Of a stretch of DNA of 64,000 bases, positions 43,435-54,574 are shown one piece after another. Positions within the stretch are counted from its first letter, which is position 1; each line of letters begins with the position of its first letter. Location: assembly GCA_020740775.1 (NCBI GenBank), contig JAHEWK010000008.1:2790001-2854000 (forward strand), in the 5' to 3' direction. The notes beneath the pieces were generated by a model. The model had not been told where the DNA came from. It made no database searches and saw only the letters and a list, made by a program, of their open reading frames with translations. The stretch is from Ilyonectria destructans (Eukaryota; Ascomycota; Sordariomycetes; Hypocreales; Nectriaceae). Both the position numbers and the translations under genes were made by a program.

Positions 43435-44921
43435 TTACAAATCAGGCCGTTTCTTGCGTTGACGAATATTGTCCACCTGAGAAGGATCCGCCGTCCTAAT
43501 CCTGCCGCGTTCCTCATCTTGGCTCGTTTCTTCAAAGAGCAGGACGGCCCCCATGCGTTCTTCCACCTCGTCGCTTGTTCTCTGGTGCTCTGCCTCGGTT
43601 GGCTTATTGATTGCTCCGGCACTTGGCGCCGTACTTCCAGGGCTTGCGTCACTTATTAGGCTCAAGGAGGCTGGGCGGGGCGCGGACAAGAATCTCTTCC
43701 CGAACAATAGTTCAAGAAAGGGCAGGAGCATCGGGATGCAAGCGGCGATTATGACACTGTTTGTCTCGACGCTGCGAATAGTGAGGATAGTACGACAGTA
43801 GCATGCTGGCTTGCACCGGGACAAATACTTACCTTATCCAGATCACAAGGCTCCCTGCATCATCTGGTCATGCAGGATATAGTCAGTACAGGTACTGGTG
43901 CTGTGTTGTTAAGTAATGCCTGCGAACTCACAAGTATAATCTGTACCATCTCCCATGCTTGGAACAACCGTCAACTTGTATACGGCAGCAACGCCAGCAC
44001 TGAGGGCGGCTGTCAGCCAATGTCTAGACCTGAGGGGCAGCAGCTCGCCGTAGGATACAAACCAGGCACCGAAGCCAAGGGCAACGCTGAGGGCCAGTTT
44101 CTTCTTCAGATGCATGCTCATTGACCATAGAACTATTGCGGGATATATAGCGAGGTAGAAGTCGACTACAGCCGAATATGCTGCCATTTCCCATTCATGA
44201 CATTAGTAAATAGGACACCTCTCCTTCCGCTCCCGAGAATAAGGGCCCGCTTACCACCCACAACAATCGCATAGACGATTGTGGTGGTCGAACTACTGCA
44301 CTTGGCAGGGGCATGTACAGTCCATCGGGCCGATGGCGGGTCGCACTCTGAGAAGTGGAAGACGAAGGTGGTGAGCATGAGGACAAGGTTAGAGATTGCG
44401 AGGCCCCAGAGCAGCCACACGTGCCAGGGCGATGGGAACAGAATCTTGGTAAGGAGACTGACGACGGCGAACTTGGGTACCGTGACCGACAGGACGCCTG
44501 GGACCAGGCCGATCATGGTGAAGAACATAGCACGCTCGCGATCGGCGAAGGAAAGTGTCGCGGCGTGGCGGCCGCTGCCGGCTGAGATGGCGACAGTCAT
44601 GAAGCCTACGTAGGTGAACACAAACCCCTGGTGAGCGTTCAGTAGTTAGTATGTTCATGTGTTATTGCCTGCTGGTAGCTGGAGGGGGGCGGCTGCATCA
44701 TAGAGAAATAGAGAGCACAGGGAACTGACAAGAGATAAAAGTATGATATAGTCATCGATGAATAAGTGGCCCAGCTTCCTATGTCTTGAGGTGATCCTGC
44801 CTACGACAGTGAGGCATGAGAGGGCGGTGAATGAGTACATGACACCCATCATGGCAGGGCCTTGGTTCTGGGCGGCGATATCCGGCGGAAGCGGAAGCAT
44901 CGCTGGCATCCGAGCCACCAT
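43435..44921 (-). CDS. PTH11-like / fungal rhodopsin-domain seven-TM protein
   Basis: Five exons (44921-44730, 44627-44255, 44180-43932, 43863-43833, 43771-43435) join in frame to 393 residues; introns are 102, 74, 68 and 61 nt. The donors are GTCAGT, GTAAGC, GTGAGT and GTAAGT. Seven hydrophobic segments occur in the usual order: TALSCLTVVGRIT, then DDYIILL, a CDPPSARW...AKC extracellular loop, VDFYLAIYPAIVLW, and after the tiny 31-nt exon, IWISVETNSVIIAACIPML with FLELLFG. This is the conserved pattern of the fungal rhodopsin domain without a CFEM domain. Magnaporthe Pth11 senses surface cues during infection; most relatives are uncharacterised. The cytoplasmic tail is charged and Glu/Arg-rich. 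Confidence 0.9.
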
Positions 44922-47900
44922 GTTCTCAGATCGACGCAGCCGAAGCCGAATGCTGCAGTTCCTTGTTATGGGCGTAAAGTCGACGTGTGTGGTAATCCAG
45001 TGATCCGAACCACGAAGACACCGTCTTACGAATATATCAGGCGCGTTATCGATCGTAAAAGAAGTTCAGATTGGGAACCACGCGCCATACCTGAATAAAT
45101 GCGACATTCAAACCCGATTTTCCGATGTAGGTAGGTCACGGATTGATCTTTGGGAGGCAGAGGTGGGCTGTGATTACGACACTGCAATGAATTGGTTTCT
45201 GCATAGAACGCTAAGATATAGAAGTCCAAATGATATATGACGGTATATTCACGCTATATCGACGCTATATCGACGCTATATTCACGCTATATTGACGCTA
45301 GTGCGATACAATTTGGTGTTGGGCATTTCGTTTCTTTGCGTCATTAGATATATTTCAAATGACACAGAAGTGAACTGATGTTTGGGCTATCTCTATGATG
45401 AGCCGCCCCTGGACGACGATCTGGGGCTCGACGGAGCGACACATGCGCTCTAAGGCGTCCGGAGTGCAGGAGATGCCTGCGTCTTCACCGATTGAATGAA
45501 ACGAAGTTCGAAAGGCATCAAGGCCGTTCCCGATGGTGTGGTCCCCCATGACTTTTGGCCGTGGTTCGTCTGCCGTGATAGCCGAGAGTGAACAGAGCGG
45601 AAGCGTGGCGTTGTCCGTGGCGTTGTCTGTGGCGCCTCAGCTGGACTAGGGCGACCAAGGGTTGTGTGATGTTCTCAGTTAGCTTACTACAGCCATGACG
45701 TGTGCCTTGAGGAGCCCCAATCATACGCCGTCCTATTCCGGATTACCACTGTTGGTGGGGGTCCCGGATGTCAGACTCGTTCTGATGGCAATACCTCCCG
45801 TTTTCTAATTATCAGCTGTTGTTAGATAGTTACGCCGGGTGACCAACGTACGCCTTGTCGAAAAGCTAGTGAGACCTCTTACCTTACCGGCGTGACACTC
45901 GTCACTATCCATGGAGACGGAAGACGAGCCTCTACAGAGAGACAGGCCGCGATAGAATCTTGGAGCATGAAATCACTGATGCAGGGGGACGAAATTGCTA
46001 TGATACGGCGGAGAGTAGTGAGACGCAAGGCTCAGTTTTACGTCTCACCTAGAAGTACCAGCTTAGGACCCAGTGGTATTCCACCTAATCAATTATTGGC
46101 AGCAGTGATCTCAAGCCGTCAACCTGGATTAAATAAAATAGGTCACAATTCATTTTCCTCAGACAAGACCCCTAGAGACTGTTCAAAAGCAATCCATACA
46201 GCACTTCGACGTCCGTGACATAGAGACTTGCCATCTCTATCCCCCTTTTCAAGGTCCTGCGTCCATCGGCTATGCCATCGCGGTTAACTAACCTAAACCG
46301 TCCAAAGGACAGCCCGTATGATTATATTATATCAACATGTGATAAGCGCCACATCAAGCTAGTGTGTGACGGGGGCAGCTTGGGGGTGTCCCGCAAATGT
46401 ATCTCAGACCCCTCCTTCGTATCTCCGCGGCGCCTATGAGAAGGACTTGTGTAGTACAAGCTAGAAGCAGCGGCGGGAAGTTCTCATGTGTGTGTAAGCT
46501 GAGTGGGCCGAATCGATTGACAAAGGATAATCACAACGTGTTTGATTCTATGGCAAGTTGTCTTTTCTCTTTGTCGATGTCTCCCTTGTCTCCTCCACTT
46601 TCGAACCCGGAGCCGAAGTGAACCGAACCATGGCCCCGGCGAAGATATCTGATTAAATTAGAAAGATAAATATTCTAATTAGGCTGTATCAATAAAAATT
46701 ATATACTGTAAGAAGACTAGCCTATAGGCCTCTATTATATAGAGCCAACTAATATTATTTACCTCTAACAACTGTATCTTACTCTTCCATACAGTCTTAA
46801 GGCTGAACGTAGCACTAGCACTAAAGGTTGCCGCACCGCTATGTGCCCCGTGCCCCGTGAATCTACGCCTCCGGTCGAAGAACTCCTGGTCTGGTGCCAG
46901 GCGAGCCACACTGCGCTTCGTGCCGAACCTTAACCAAAATCGGGTGGTCTTTTTGACACTTCTTTTGTCGAGATCTGCAGACTACCGCTATTATGGCTAT
47001 TCTTAGATTTCAGCTGGTTGTCATGTCGGCCCACCCTTACGACGCCGAACACTTCGTGCTGATTAGTAGTAGCCAGTCCAAGTTCAGGACCCATCCCGTG
47101 CCCACTAGTCCGGACAACTCTTAACGAGCGCCCTTTAATTGCCACACACTGCAGGAAGCAATCGGTTGTGGCAAGGCATCCAGCTAAATGAGGGAATCGC
47201 CGACTTGGTTTAATACGGTTCTTCACATTACCCCACAATGACTGAGCGGCTAATGGTTGGTTGACAGACAGCTCTGAATGGCACCAGTACCAGCTCGAGC
47301 GCAGCCGGTGACGGCGACCATTACCTGCGACCGGCTCTTGGCTCGTATCCAGTCCAGTTGGATCTTGCTGGTGTCGTCATTACTTTTGCCTCATGCCAGC
47401 CTAGAGCGGCGGAACTCATACTCGCAGCCGACTGCAGGAGCCACTAGCCAATCCACCCTTCAGCCATCACATCTTAATGGTACAAGACTACGAGCCATAA
47501 CCAACAAGCAACAGGTGCAAGGAGATAAGATATCAGAGCCAAGCTTAACCAAGGCTGAACTCAGATCAGCTTACAGTAGTAGCAGTCGACCTCATCAGAT
47601 CCCCAGACAAGAGCAATTTACCCGGATAACCAGAATTTACGCAACCTTGCCCTCATAGCCCATCAGAAGCCACAGATATACCTATACTACGCAGCTTAAA
47701 GAAGAAGACCCTAACTACAAGGAGCCAGGCCATCGGACTGCTGCTAAACACCTTCCCTATAAAGGAGTCCCGGGGCACCCTTCTAGATATGGCTAGTTGT
47801 TGTGTATGTACTAAAATCTGAGGTGTATCTTACGGTATTTCCTTGTGAAGGACCCCGCGAGCCCGCTCTGTCCTGGCCGGGCTCCATATTTTTGCGCGGC

Positions 47901-48646
47901 GATAAGCAACCCCGCGCGGAGCTCAGTGCTAGCAGTTGGAAGCTTCCCTCCAAGGCCCGAGACATTTCGGGCATATTATAATCTGCGCTAGAGCGATAGG
48001 GTCTGAAGAACAGAGCATGGCGGTGCCTAGTCAGGGACAAGATCGATGGCTTGCAGGCTGCAGCATGGATTCAAAGCGACGCCGTACGGGCTCGGGGAGG
48101 CCCCACAGACCAACTGCTCAGGCTCATGGTAAGTTGTAAATTAGCCAAGTCTTCAGTAATGGCGCAAACTATGGCTCGTGGCCGACGGATCCGTCAATGG
48201 CATCAGAGCATGTGATTAACGCGCCGGAACCCTGATATAAATGCGCAGACAAGGGTAATGTGTTCTGGCCCTTTTTACGCGTGGGAAGTTGGGTATCCGC
48301 GCATGTAAGATGTCTATAAGCGGTCTCTTGAAGGTAATAAGCGGCTACCTTAATTGTCGGTCCTAGTTCCAATACGAGCAACACTTCGGCTAGCCGACGG
48401 CTGACAACGTGGTACTCGTATTCCAGATCTGAGTCAGATATATCCGAATTCTTACTGGGCTTTAGAGGTGTTGCATTATTTGGACATGTTTACAAGACTT
48501 GATGCCACTTCAAGGGAGGCTCGTGATGCGAGGGTCTGGGCCGTAGTAGGTGGGCTGATGTTATAACAGCAGTGTCCTCCCGCCCTGCATCTAACCCGCA
48601 ACTCGGACGGGCTAGACTAATAAAGTCCGACTACCTTGGACCGAAC
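44922..48646. other. 3.7 kb gene-poor region with relics
   Basis: Contains the 11-bp array and an AT-rich patch at 46640-46800 (RIP-like). A lone exon-like segment at 48017-48129 (ATG ... basic SKRRRTGSGRPHRP ... then GTAAGT) has no partner exon that I could find. Confidence 0.5.
45248..45302. repeat. 11-bp tandem repeat, five copies
   Basis: Five units of t[tc][cg]acgctata follow one another from 45248 (ttcacgctata, tcgacgctata twice, ttcacgctata, ttgacgctagt). The 11-bp period is close to one helical turn, so the TATA steps fall on the same face of the DNA. It is about 330 bp upstream of the PTH11-like start codon. Confidence 0.9.
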
Positions 48647-51600
48647 ATGCGTTATTTGCAATGGCTGGCGGCTGGCGCGGTCCTGCCACTCGTCCTGGGG
48701 CAGGCCACGGGCAACACCATCTGTTTCCAACAGACTTCGGCCGACTCGCCAGATCCCTCTACGCTCGCTGGTTTCTTGGCTCCCGCAATCTCGGCAGCCT
48801 GTGACAAGTTCGGGGCGCCACAGGCCTCCGCCGAGCCTGCACAGTTCAACTCGTCCGGATATCTCTTCGTCAGGTTCGACCTTGAAGGCGTCACGAGCCG
48901 TGACGAGTGCGCCTCGGCCTTCGCATCCATCGTCGGCCAATGTGTCCAGCCGGCGTCTTCGGCCACGTACTTTGGCGGACAGTGGTCCCCTAACCTCAAG
49001 CTATTCTACCTCATCACCAACGTCGCTTACCCTGAGGATCCCCTCAACAACAGCCAGCCGCAGCAGCCCGCGTCGTCAACCACCCAGTCAACTTTGACCA
49101 CTACATCTCGCACCTCCTCTTCTGCAACTACTAGCACTACAGCACCACCCGTCTCAAATGACGATCCGGGAGATGAGGCCATTGCTGCGGCTGCCGCCAT
49201 CGCAGCGGCTGCCGCTTTCTGTCTTGCATTTGCCGTCATCCCCGGCGTAAATCTTGTCACCGCCGTGGCCGCGGTAGCAGCCGTTGAAGCCGCGGCACCA
49301 GGCAAGCAGGCTCCATCTGCTTTACTCCCCATCTGCTAACTTGAGAACTTGTACTAGTCATGAACCAGGTCATGAGGCCTCTTCCGCCATCCTCGGCAGT
49401 GACTCGACTCCGTGGCGCAATGCAAGCCGTCCGGTTCGCGGCGGTAGTGACGCGTGGTTTTCCAAACCCGATAGCTGCCACCATGTTGGTGGCGACATCG
49501 GCCGTCGTCATAGAAGCGGCTGCAGAAGTGGCCAAGGAGGCAAACGAGCATGAGGAGCAGCAAACTTCAGACTCTAATTCGCAGTCTTCGTCGACTACTT
49601 CGAGCACGCCCTCGGCTACCCCTTATATAGTGGCAGTAGACCAGAGCTGGCCTGACCTGCTAATCAACGCCGCTGTTGAAGCCTTTCCGGATGGCGGAGA
49701 AGGGCATCTAGAGGAGTTTGAGCACCTCGGTATCAAGACTTATGTCACTACCATGGCAGACGACGAGGCCCAAGGGCTTGACATATTGCCTCTGTGGACA
49801 TTTATCCTCCAGAACCGCGAGACATTCAACTACGGCCGGGGCGATGTCGCCTCATCGAGCGTTGCGCGGAAGCGAGACGCTGTCAACCCCGTTCATGGGC
49901 GAAGCAGCAACGACATCGGTACGAACGCAACGCAAACTGAAAACGGCTGGGGAACTGCATCCGCTGTCCGGAGGGCCGGCCCTCCTTTCAACAGTATCTT
50001 TCCAAAAATCGACAAGCTAAGCTACAATCGCGAGACAAATCCCTCGAGACATCTACCCCTGCTATCGCGGAAAGTTCCCGCCAGTGGGGAGATCCCAGAT
50101 GACCTGGATCGGTACTACCACCTTGACAAGGGCGGACAAGGGGCCACGGTCTATGTTCTTGACTCTGGCTTCGGCATGCCATCCACTGAAGACGTAGGAC
50201 CAGCAGCCATTTCCAGCTCAATGTTTGAAGGTGTCATTAACTAATCGTCAACCCCAGGAATTGACGACGTTTTTCGACGGCAAAGTCGAGGTTCGAGCCA
50301 TCAAACAAAACGACCTCAAAAACCGTCTCGATTGCGACGTGACCAAGGTGCCAGATGAGATACCATCCCCGGACACGTACGACCGCGCGGATGGAGCAGG
50401 CCACGGCACGTGTGTTGCGGCCGTGGTTGGATCTTCTGAGTTCGGAGCGGCTCGGGGCGTCAACATCGTGTCGTTCCGAGAGAGCCATCCGGGCTGCTCC
50501 TTGACGCACAAAGGCATCCTGAGCATATTCAACGACATTATTGCCGACGTCAAGGCAAAAGGCCTCCGCAAAAAGGCCATCATCAACTTATCCTCGAGTA
50601 AGTCTCCACAATTTGTGGGCTGCCATGCCAGAACCAAGAATCACGGACTGATTATATGCTCGACTGTCAGCGATGGAGGTGGCTGATAACGTAAAGCAGT
50701 TGAGGTCGCAGGATGCGATGTGGAGGATAATTCTGGAGACCCTGGTCAGGAGCGACGTTATCCTCGTCGCCTCCGCAGGCCAGGGCTTTCAAAGGAGCAC
50801 CGGGGAGACTGTACCGGCAACGGAGGTTAGGTTCAAGTTCCCAGGCAAGCTCGTGACCCTCGACTACCCGTATGTCAATAGGGGCAACGCCGTCATTCTC
50901 GTGTCCGCCATCGACGAGGGCCCGCCCGAGACCGTCGGCCTACACCCGGAAGCCAACTACGAGAACGACGTGGAGACGCGGATCGCTGTCTATGCGCGCT
51001 GGCAGGCTGCATGCTTCAGTAAGAACGCGTTACAGAGTCAAATGGCCGGCACGTCGTTTGCAGCGCCGGCCGTGTCCGGCGTGATAGCAGAGTGGCTCGG
51101 CAACGATGCGATCCGCGCGGCGATTGAGGCCTTCCCGGAAGGCGACACATTCTCGCACAAGGTGCGCAATTTCCTACGCAAGGTGTCGGTTACGCACAAC
51201 CCGGGTCAACCGCGAGTCAACTGCGTCTACAACGGTTACCGAGACCACCCGTGTTACTCCTGGTGGCGGTCCTCCCGACAGCGTGATGCAAGGGGAAAGC
51301 CAAAGGTCATGGCTCGGGCTGGCCCGGTAGACGAGCCGGCGGTGGTAGACGGAACCATAGTCGACCCAGACTACGCCAGTTCCTCGGTGCGTATAGTCCA
51401 CTGCCCTCCTATCCCACTGCCCTCATATGCAGATATACATATCCGTAGGGAGTATGCGGTGACTGATTGACATAGACTTGCCCACCTCGCACGACCAGTA
51501 CATCTATCGAGACGACGGATGGACCAACAGCTTCCAGCACTACCTCGGCGAGCGTGCCACCATCAACTTCGACCACTTCTCTACTGACAACAACCCTCAA

Positions 51601-54097
51601 GCCGTCGACGAGCTCAACCACAAGGCCGACCACGACAACATCGACCACATCAACATCGACCACGTCAACATCAACCACTTCGCTATTGACAACAACCCTC
51701 AAGCCGTCAACGTCAACGTCAACGTCAACGTCAACGTCAACGTCAACGAGCTCAACCACAAAACCGACCACGTCAACAACCGCGGTCTGCGGCACCATCA
51801 GCTGCGACGACTGCACCGGTAGCTTTTCCGCAGGCGGCAAGACAAAGGCCGTATGCACTAAAGGTCCGTCGGCCGGATGCCAGTGCGTCCCCACGGCACG
51901 AACCTGCGGCGCGGCGGCGACGTGCGACGGCGATGGGTGCGCAGGCGCATGGGACGCCGGCGGCTTGAACGCGACCTGCCGAGTCAACTACTCGCCGTGC
52001 GTGTGTCTCCCGTCCTCTAATACGTGCGGCCCGGCGTCGGCGCGAAGCTGTCAGGCGGCGAACTGTCAGGGCACCGTCGACTCCTCGACCGGGTTGGCGA
52101 CGTGTAAGACAGCCTTCAAGGGATGCGGGTGCACCCCGACGTGCACGCTCAGGCAGCCCTCGATAGCAGGCTCGTCGAGCGTCAGCCTCAACGTGTACAG
52201 CTCGTCCTGTTGCGATGCGCAGCCGCTGGAGACGTTGACCCTGGCCGACTCGGGTGTCTGCCGCCGTGTGAGCGCCTCGTTCCGCGGCGTCACGCAGGCC
52301 GTCGGCAGCGACCTCTTTGGCCGCGGTATCAAGGTGCATCTGTTCACCGACGACGCCTGCCGAGACGCGCAGCCGTTCGTCATGGGGCTCACCAACACGC
52401 CGGGCTGCACCAACGCGGCGGGCTCGGCCTGGCGGAGCGTGGTGTTGTGGGACGGCAATACAACGCCTCCATCTCCGCCTCCGCCTCCGCCTCCGTGCGG
52501 CGGCCACACGCCCGTCAACCCGGGCGCGAACCCCTCGACGGTGCAGGTCGGCTTCTACAGCGACGGCAGCTGCTGCGACGACATCGCCAACACGACTATC
52601 GGCATCGGCGGCGTCGACTCGTGCCGCAGCCTGGCCAACAACATGGCCTGGTCGACGCTCCGTATGGCGCCGGGCAACAACCTGATCGGCACCGGCTACA
52701 ACATCGAGGTGTTCCGTCAGGCCGCCTGCGTCGACTCGGCCGGCTACTACGGCGTTGACAACCTGAACCACTGCAAGACCGGTGGCCCGTTCCGGAGCTT
52801 CCGCCTCGTCGTCGCCCCGGCGCCGACCTGCAGCGCGCCGCCGTCTCCGGGGAGTGCCGATACGGCTGTGCTCCGCCTGTACCGCGACTCCTCCTGCTGC
52901 CAGGCATTCCAGACCACGGCCATGACGGTGGGTCAGTGTCTCGGCGTGTCGGCCGGCTTCACCAGCTTCCGCCAGGCTGCCGGGACGAATCTGGTTGGCC
53001 GCGGCATCAAGGCCTACGTATACACTGACGCGGCCTGCAGTGCCTCGGGTGCGCAACTGCTTGACGTGGCCAACGACAACACCTGCTGGGCCGACGCCGC
53101 GGCAGGGTGGAAGGGCATCAAGCTGGTGGCTCCCTGTGCCGGCCAGCCTGCGCCGACCGACCCGTGGGCCGTGACGTTGTCGCTGTTCCGCGACTCGTGC
53201 TGCGTGCCCTTCCAGACGACCACCGTCGGCCGCGACCGCTGCATCGCCGTGTCATCCGGCTTCACCAACTTCAAGCAGGGTGTCGGCGCCAACCTGCTGG
53301 GCCTCGGCATCAAAGTATACCTCTTCACCGACTCGGCATGCTCAGCGGCCGGCGCCCTGGTCGTCGACGCCATCAATGCTAATGCCTGCTGGACGGGCGG
53401 AGTGACTTGGAAGAGCTTCAAGTACGTCACGCCGCCGACATGCGCGCCAGGGCCCAGCAACGCCGGCGGGAATGCCAACACGGCGGCCATGGCCTTGTTC
53501 GGCGGCGGTGACTGCTGTACGGGCGTCGGCACGCTCTCCAACATGCTCGTGGGCGGCTGTCGTAACAAGCCGCAATCAGCCGGCTTCGATTCGCACAAGA
53601 TCCAGCTGGGCTCCAACCTGCTCGGCAAGGGCCATACGCTCGTCACCTTCACCAACACAGGCTGCACCGGCAATTTCTACTCGTACAGTCTCGGCAGCGC
53701 CAACGCAGATATCTGCCGCTACGGCGACACCGTCAAGAGCGCCCTCATCCTGCCGCCGGCGCGCCAGCTCGATCAGGGCCGCATCACCCAGGAGCGCGGC
53801 TACGGCGAGTTCGTGTGGGTGCGCGGAACGAACCCGTGCCGCGCCGCCTGGCCGCTCGGCTCCTCCACCGTCTGCGCCGGTGGGCGGTTCGTCCTCGACG
53901 TCCCTGGCGGCCGGGCAATGTGGTTTGAGGGCTGCGGTTCGACTGATCTGAACGTCATGGCCGACGCCCAGCCGGACTCGGACGGCCGCTTCTACGCCCA
54001 CTGTTCGTCCGCGTACCAGGGCAGCATCGCCACGTGCGACACGACAAAGGGTGATTTGTTTAATGGCTATGTCGAGCGGTACTACACGTGTGTGTAG
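48647..54097 (+). CDS. Giant modular secreted subtilisin-like protease with Cys-rich tandem modules (predicted 1,700 residues)
   Basis: Five exons (48647-49246, 49369-50193, 50258-50597, 50671-51386, 51476-54097) join in frame; introns of 122, 64, 73 and 89 nt have donors GTAAAT, GTAGGA, GTAAGT and GTGCGT. Order: signal peptide (MRYLQWLAAGAVLPLVLG); N-terminal domain to about 150; Ser/Thr linker and Ala-rich hydrophobic part; a second Ser-rich stretch; subtilase S8 domain about 455-740, with Asp465 (YVLDSGF), His524 (GAGHGTCVA) and Ser717 (AGTSFAAPAVSG). Then come a Thr/Ser linker (828-925), three ~40-residue Cys modules (930-1046), five ~90-residue CC repeats (1061-1584) and a C-terminal Cys domain (1595-1700). 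Probably an extracellular or wall-bound protease. The first junction is the least certain: without it there would be two genes. Confidence 0.8.
51476..51781 (+). repeat. Thr/Ser linker with duplicated block and GTCAAC hexamer array
   Basis: A ~75-bp block (ctactgacaacaaccctcaa ... gagctcaaccacaa) occurs at about 51582-51632 and again at 51682-51770. In the second copy it is split by about seven tandem GTCAAC hexamers (51704-51747). In the protein frame both are Ser/Thr-rich (TSTSTSTS), a typical O-mannosylated spacer. The hexamer keeps the frame whatever its copy number, so linker length can vary freely. Confidence 0.85.
51782..52132 (+). repeat. Three tandem ~40-residue Cys-rich modules
   Basis: Within the giant protease gene, residues 930-964, 969-1003 and 1009-1046 each have the order C-G ... 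C ... C-x-G ... C ... G-C-x-C, e.g. CGTISCDDCTGSF ... GCQCVPT. Six to seven cysteines per unit suggest small disulfide-knotted folds. Similar short Cys repeats occur behind Ser/Thr linkers in other secreted fungal hydrolases, where they may bind wall polymers; that function is inference. Confidence 0.8.
52175..53746 (+). repeat. Five tandem ~90-residue CC-repeats in the giant protease
   Basis: Units at about 52175-52444, 52535-52807, 52859-53122, 53165-53422 and 53477-53746. Each starts with a hydrophobic strand and Cys-Cys (LYRDSSCC, LFRDSCC, FYSDGSCC), then a Cys in 'GxCxxVSxGFxxF', a 'GxNLxGxGIKxYxFTDxAC' core and a final Cys-Trp...WKxxKLV strand. Units 3 and 4 are the most alike, and units 2 and 5 the most diverged. 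A Pro-rich spacer (PPSPPPPPPPPC) separates units 1 and 2. I do not recognise the domain. Confidence 0.85.
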
Positions 54098-54574
54098 GTA
54101 GTTGTAGCCTGGTAGAGTACATCAAGGGTTCCCATCATGGTAGCTATCTTAGCCCTCAATCCAGCCATGGGCAAAGACCTACCAAGCATGAATTGATAAT
54201 AAACTGAAAGATCTAGCTTAGTGTTGAAGTGAAGATGCCGTAGTGAACGTTATGCCTGCAAAACGACGATGAAGGGGCCTCCCGTTCTGCGGAGAGAACC
54301 TGTTCTCTGCTATATGTGGCCCGCCATGGTATTGACCAGGCCTAATAACCTTCGAGTGTGCTCGTTGTACTCAAGCTCGCGACTGCCGTCTCACTCGAGA
54401 TGTTTTGATCTGGGCATAGTGAGCATACAGAAGTTCCCATGTCGGCCGGATGGCGCCTCGGTACGCGGGGCTAATCTCTGTATAGCTCACGATGCCGTTG
54501 GTATAGGGCTCGAATGGTACGTCATGGCCTAGGTTGTATCGAGCGAGCTAAAGATATTCAGTCTAGGGTTTATC

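Noticed and set aside
45355..45549. 65-codon minus-strand frame (GLDAFRTSFHSIGEDAGISC...)
   Set aside because: Protein-like composition but no ATG context, splice partner or recognised family; not enough to call a gene.
51773..53056. Long minus-strand open frame (427 codons) opposite the Cys-rich repeats
   Set aside because: It is the antisense shadow of GC-rich, codon-biased coding DNA; Arg/Ala-rich low-complexity product with no start context or introns.
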